DNA of 55,671 nt, from NCBI GenBank assembly GCA_029565395.1, contig JAKQOG010000286.1:1-55671 (forward strand), given 5' to 3'. Positions 52,701-55,671 of the stretch are shown piece by piece. The notes under the pieces were generated by a model. The model was not told where the DNA came from, ran no database searches, and saw only the letters and a program-made list of their open reading frames with translations. Within the stretch, counting starts at the first letter, position 1. Every line of letters begins with the position of its first letter. Origin of the DNA: Candidatus Hydrogenedentota bacterium. GTDB taxonomy: Bacteria > Hydrogenedentota > Hydrogenedentia > Hydrogenedentales > CAILVY01. A program made the position numbers and the translations under genes.

Positions 52701-53567
52701 CGGGAAGGGTACGACCGAATCTGCTGGAATGGCGAGTATTATTTCAACGTATTTGATGCGCCCAAGGCCACTCCGGAAACGTATGAACAGAACAACTGCT
52801 TCGGACCGGGATGTCATAGTGATCAATTACTGGGCCAATGGTGGGCGCATCTGCTGGGGTTGGGATACGTGCTGCCCGAAGATCATGTCCGGCAGGCACT
52901 TCATGCCATTCACCAATACAACTGGCGGACGTCGTTTGCGGGGCACGTCCAACAACCCCGGCGGTTTGCGAACGATGATGAAAAGGGTCTGCTCTGTTGC
53001 TCCTGGCCCAAGGGGGGACGCCCAAAACGGCCTATCCTGTATTGCGATGAAATCTGGACCGGCATCGAGTATGAAGTGGCTGCCGCCATGTTGTATGAGG
53101 GGATGGTTGAAGAAGCGTTTCAGATTATTCGCGGGGCGCGGGACCGGTACGCCGGGTATCAGCGGAATCCCTGGAGCGAAATCGAATGCGGAGGACATTA
53201 TGCCCGGGCGATGTCCTCATGGTCCCTGCTGCATGCCGCAGCAGGCTACACCTATGACGCGGCACATGGCTCGATTCGCTTTACTCCCCGTGTGACCCCG
53301 GATGATTTCCGCTGCTTTTTCACGGCCGGAGCCGCCTGGGGCACGCTTGTCACCAAAAAGGATGCGGGAAAACGATCCATACGGGTGGAAGCGAAATCCG
53401 GCGAAGTGGCAGTGCACAGTATTGTGATCCCCAATGAAGGTGATTTAGTGAAAATTCCCGGAAAAACAGGTGTTACAAGCAACGTCATTGACGGAAATTC
53501 TCTCAAGATAACCTTCTCCCCCCCCTATGTAATAAATCCCGGGAGTCCTCTGGATATCACTTTGTAA
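49797..53567 (+). CDS. Tat-exported GH116 glycosidase with inserted beta-sandwich domain
   Basis: 1256 residues, related to GBA2 and bacterial GH116 beta-glucosidases/xylosidases. A Tat signal NRRSFLKTTAAAGILAALPS begins at about 19; the ATG at 49797 has AGGAAGG upstream, while the ATG at 49848 would give a shorter Tat leader. The N-terminal GBA2/DUF608 domain starts with YRGEALKEIAMPMGGIGAGQ and is interrupted at about 348-492 by a jelly-roll-like module (ETWERGDYAGWTLEGEAFGS to GGWGHILVDDIVFSNS). The alpha/alpha barrel has the nucleophile Glu in VAGFEGSDSC (about 794), NCTHVYNYAMA, and the acid/base Asp in PNTYDTHLFGSN (about 924). Predicted to act in the periplasm on beta-linked sugars. 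Confidence 0.9.
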   Translation: MRYKAYDSGCKCKSFDGMNRRSFLKTTAAAGILAALPSQAVTEDEKQKIAAWTQRLWDKGERCIYRGEALKEIAMPMGGIGAGQVYLTGKGRLDRWQLFNNFNGNAHAAGAYFGVWACTEGQSPVARLLQEGDGAGLPGMPSVAFSGEYPFAWIDYENGDSGLPVQVRLEAYSPLIPLNETDSGLPVVVFRFTVANLKSVPVSASVLATQPNLVGWDGYAPLVNTAFEEFMGNRNDPGSNLVHLCTAEGKQHCMSIPIHLATNDEHAAWSLRQCGNVTVHQDPTLSKLEEQVTAVYWLGDLQDGLPEQTLDKALDRVADGATMVLAGLERAPILYAADPRAKRIRRKTLETWERGDYAGWTLEGEAFGSAPADGTLPGQQAVSGYHGKRLVNTFFNSDGTTGRAISKSFRIGHDYLHILIGGGKHKEETCVNLIIGEKVVESATGENTEQLKFVTWDMRPYRRKKAHIEIIDTNQGGWGHILVDDIVFSNSPAPPGQATRAAARLFEALPFTWMETKVSEKSLMLNNETLLPSVIDPTQVIIKRHRTFKGFHLRPDSEVILAAEDGTPILVKRRIGKGALFFCNGNPKEWAEGAMGTAVLGAVLGLAAGADYTPRTGWSKSAAQYGDMVLMALQETPDVAAQWRDFGALWADFSENGRLNATEMGTSEAGNTWNAALSVPLTLQPGESKDVRFVLCWHFPNRMRTSHYGWGPSRFQEDHRLGNQYAFRFKDALDVAQFMETHWERLERETHLFHDTFYDSTLPHWFLDCVSANMSIVRSPIYVWLEDGTVAGFEGSDSCCPMNCTHVYNYAMAMPYLFPALERNIREIDLLKQMDPERNFIPHRTVLPLTLPRLGDKIGGPEHHALDGELGALLKAYREWRMCGDKSWLDTLWPNIKLVMEHIWREHDVDGDGVIKGEQPNTYDTHLFGSNTFIGTLYLASLRALEEMAKDMEDVAFETQCRTRFEAAREGYDRICWNGEYYFNVFDAPKATPETYEQNNCFGPGCHSDQLLGQWWAHLLGLGYVLPEDHVRQALHAIHQYNWRTSFAGHVQQPRRFANDDEKGLLCCSWPKGGRPKRPILYCDEIWTGIEYEVAAAMLYEGMVEEAFQIIRGARDRYAGYQRNPWSEIECGGHYARAMSSWSLLHAAAGYTYDAAHGSIRFTPRVTPDDFRCFFTAGAAWGTLVTKKDAGKRSIRVEAKSGEVAVHSIVIPNEGDLVKIPGKTGVTSNVIDGNSLKITFSPPYVINPGSPLDITL

Positions 53568-53761
53568 ACTGTTTCACATTTCCCTTTACACACATCCGTA
53601 TTCGCATTCTCGTTTTTTCAGTAATTTTTCCGGATGTCCCAAATTGAAGAGATTTGTATGCTAACAGTGTGCAGTCGTAATTTCGGATTAGGTGTACGAT
53701 GGCCTTAATTTGATTCAGTCTGAGTTGGATGACGTGTTCAACGTGTGGAAGGAATAGGCGC

Positions 53762-55671
53762 ATGAAACAAACGACACTATCACTGACGATGGCGGCAGGC
53801 ATGCTGGTTGCCTTGCTGTGCGGATGTCCATTGCAGAAGGTTACGGTAACCGTGACGCCCAGTTGGGCCACGTTGGCGCCAGGAGAAAGCTTAACCTTGA
53901 CGGTTTCTTCGACCGACCCGGATGATGCGCCATTTTCATGGTTCAACAGTAATCCCGCGGCAGCCACAATTAATGGGGCGACCGGCTTGAGCATAGTGGT
54001 GACGGCCGTGGCCACTGGCACGACGGAAATCACCGTAACGGGTTCGGCCAGCGGCATGCGCGCCACCGCGGTTATCTCGGTTCCGGAGCAGCCCGAAGAG
54101 GGTCAAATGGAAGGCGAGATAGAAGGCGAAGGCGCTGATGAAGGCGAAGAAGAGGGAGAAACACCGCCTGCAAATCCACTGTTGCCAAAGGGACTGAATG
54201 TCACCATCAATAGCGTAACCGTACCCGCCGATTTGAAACCGGAGGTGGTATTTACGGCCACGAATGATCGCGGCGATCTGATTCCCATGGTTGAATTGAC
54301 CAGTGTCCGTTTCCTGATAGCGTATCTGGAAACACCGGAAGAAGGCAGCACGGCACGGTTCATCAGCTATAACACGCGCATGGAGAATCCGGACGGCGTT
54401 GCAAATTCGGGTGATGAGGCGGTTCAAGCCACTTATGACAGTGCGCAACTTGCCGGCCTAACAGCAAATGAGGATGGAACCTTTACTTATAAATTCAGGA
54501 CAGCATTGCCTTCCACCTACAATCCTGCCACGACGCATGCCGTTGGTGGACAGTTCGCACGGTTGTCTGCTCTTGACGGCGTAAGTTATCCGGCAGACTG
54601 TGAGTTTGAATTTCGTCCGGATGGCGCGGCTTTAGCCGCCACGCGTGACATCGTCGATACGGCTACCTGCAACGAATGCCACACGCGGATGGGCTTCCAC
54701 GGCGGAGGACGCCGTCAGGTTAAACTCTGCATCCTTTGCCATAACACCGGCACCACGGACGCCAACTCAGGTAACACGGTGGATATGCCGGTGATGATCC
54801 ACAAGATCCACCGGGGGGAGAATTTACCGAGTGTTCTGGATGGTGTACCGTATCAAATCTATGGACATCAGAACACCCTCTATGATTATTCGCATATTGT
54901 ATTCCCGCAAGACATCCGGAATTGTACGGCCTGTCATAAGCAGGATTCCAAAGCGAGCATGGCGGATGTTTATTTGACCAAGCCGACGCAGGCAGGGTGC
55001 GCTTCATGCCATGATCGGACGTGGTTTGGGGATCCCACCGCGACTCCCGAAGGGTATGAAAACCATCCCTTTGATTTCATCCAAAACGATGACAGCCAGT
55101 GCAAGACCTGCCACACACCGTCTGCACCGGGCGTCTCCCCCATCGACGCAGCGCACTTCACCATTGAGCAAATGCCGGAAAATCCGGGCTTGGACCTTGC
55201 ATTAACACAGGTTACCGCGAATCCGGAGGACGGTACATTAACCATCAACTACACCGCAAAATGGGGTGATGGAACACCTGTTACGGCTCTGGCGGACGTC
55301 GAGCGCGTAGGCGCTATCGTCGCATGGCCCGCCTCCGATTATCAGACCTATAAATCAGAAGGTATCCGCGGCAGCAGGCCTGCACCAGGGACAATTGTGA
55401 ATGACACCAGCCCCACCGGCGAATACAGCTATATCTTTGCAGCCAAATTGCCGGTAGATCCCGGCATCACGTTTGGCATTGCCATGACCGGACGCAAGCA
55501 CTTCACGGATGCGAACGGCGAAGAACAAGAACAAGGCCTGGAAGATAATAGCCTGCAATTCTTCACGGTGGATGGCAGCGAACCGCAGCCGCGCCGGCAA
55601 GTGGTGGATGATGCGCTTTGCGCCAAGTGTCACGGCGGCGTCATCCGCGGCCACGGCGAACAACGCTTGGG
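53762..55671 (+). CDS. OmcA/MtrC-like multihaem c-type cytochrome lipoprotein (partial)
   Basis: Open to the window edge; about 636 residues are visible. A lipoprotein signal ends in LLCGC, followed by a BIG2-like domain (VTVTPSWATLAPGESLTL to TGTTEITVTG) and a Glu/Gly linker (about 118-136). Then comes the OmcA/MtrC pattern: a beta domain (NVTINSVTVPADLKPEVVF) and haem-binding CNECH, CILCH, CTACH, CASCH, CKTCH and, after a second beta domain, CAKCH at the edge: six sites so far, with more expected. Such proteins sit on the outer membrane and pass electrons to external acceptors. AAGGA eight bases before the ATG; 53568-53761 upstream shows no gene. Confidence 0.9.
   Translation, partial: MKQTTLSLTMAAGMLVALLCGCPLQKVTVTVTPSWATLAPGESLTLTVSSTDPDDAPFSWFNSNPAAATINGATGLSIVVTAVATGTTEITVTGSASGMRATAVISVPEQPEEGQMEGEIEGEGADEGEEEGETPPANPLLPKGLNVTINSVTVPADLKPEVVFTATNDRGDLIPMVELTSVRFLIAYLETPEEGSTARFISYNTRMENPDGVANSGDEAVQATYDSAQLAGLTANEDGTFTYKFRTALPSTYNPATTHAVGGQFARLSALDGVSYPADCEFEFRPDGAALAATRDIVDTATCNECHTRMGFHGGGRRQVKLCILCHNTGTTDANSGNTVDMPVMIHKIHRGENLPSVLDGVPYQIYGHQNTLYDYSHIVFPQDIRNCTACHKQDSKASMADVYLTKPTQAGCASCHDRTWFGDPTATPEGYENHPFDFIQNDDSQCKTCHTPSAPGVSPIDAAHFTIEQMPENPGLDLALTQVTANPEDGTLTINYTAKWGDGTPVTALADVERVGAIVAWPASDYQTYKSEGIRGSRPAPGTIVNDTSPTGEYSYIFAAKLPVDPGITFGIAMTGRKHFTDANGEEQEQGLEDNSLQFFTVDGSEPQPRRQVVDDALCAKCHGGVIRGHGEQRL

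Overview
The window reads as chromosomal DNA of a Gram-negative (diderm) bacterium of roughly 54% GC. Evidence for an outer membrane is a TolC/NodT-type outer-membrane factor, lipoprotein signals, an ExbD-type protein and an outer-membrane-type multihaem cytochrome lipoprotein. The species is not identifiable from the sequence alone. The Glu/Gly-rich linker of the cytochrome, a Tat-exported GH116 enzyme, split purine genes and many degenerate intergenic repeats resemble uncultivated planctomycete/Hydrogenedentota-like lineages, but that is a weak inference. I see no rRNA, tRNA, CRISPR array, IS element or prophage.

Layout. 1-4.5 kb: repeats, a transaldolase, an orphan AmmeMemoRadiSam-type radical SAM enzyme and an unknown membrane-anchored protein. 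5-9.4 kb: a HAD phosphatase, then a GT39 / GT2 / methyltransferase operon for lipid-linked glycan or cell-surface work. 9.4-15 kb: an aldo/keto reductase, then a promoter-driven pair made of an HTH-REC regulator and a large hybrid histidine kinase. 15.2-21.5 kb: a leftward run HEPN, MNT nucleotidyltransferase, JAB-DinG fusion helicase, glucose-6-phosphate isomerase and a TPR membrane protein, started by a near-consensus promoter. 21.6-27.9 kb: a TetR regulator with a consensus promoter and overlapping operator, driving a complete MacA / MacB ATPase / MacB permease / outer-membrane-factor efflux system, then a beta-phosphoglucomutase-like HAD. 28.1-32.7 kb: a sulfur-handling operon (exported MBL-rhodanese protein, split YeeE/YedE channel whose second half carries three rhodanese domains). 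32.8-36.5 kb: purF, purC and a GH4 glycosidase. 36.5-37.5 kb: repeat-rich DNA with one orphan small gene. 37.5-43.5 kb: TPR protein, ExbD, a REC-degenerate GGDEF regulator, purD, a stand-alone IMP cyclohydrolase, Bpt transferase and a VOC epimerase. 43.6-49.5 kb: a GH2 glycosidase, a leftward VTC / DUF4956 / membrane-fusion-protein operon and citrate synthase. 49.8 kb to the end: a Tat-exported GH116 enzyme with an inserted beta-sandwich domain, and the first part of an OmcA/MtrC-like cytochrome cut by the window edge.

The systems that look least described are the sulfur operon with six rhodanese-like domains, the VTC-DUF4956-HlyD triad, the HEPN-MNT pair translationally overlapping a JAB-DinG helicase, and a small hairpin repeat present three times with compensating changes in its stem. 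The intergenic DNA is also full of 6, 7 and 9 bp degenerate tandem repeats, one of which lies inside a coding region.
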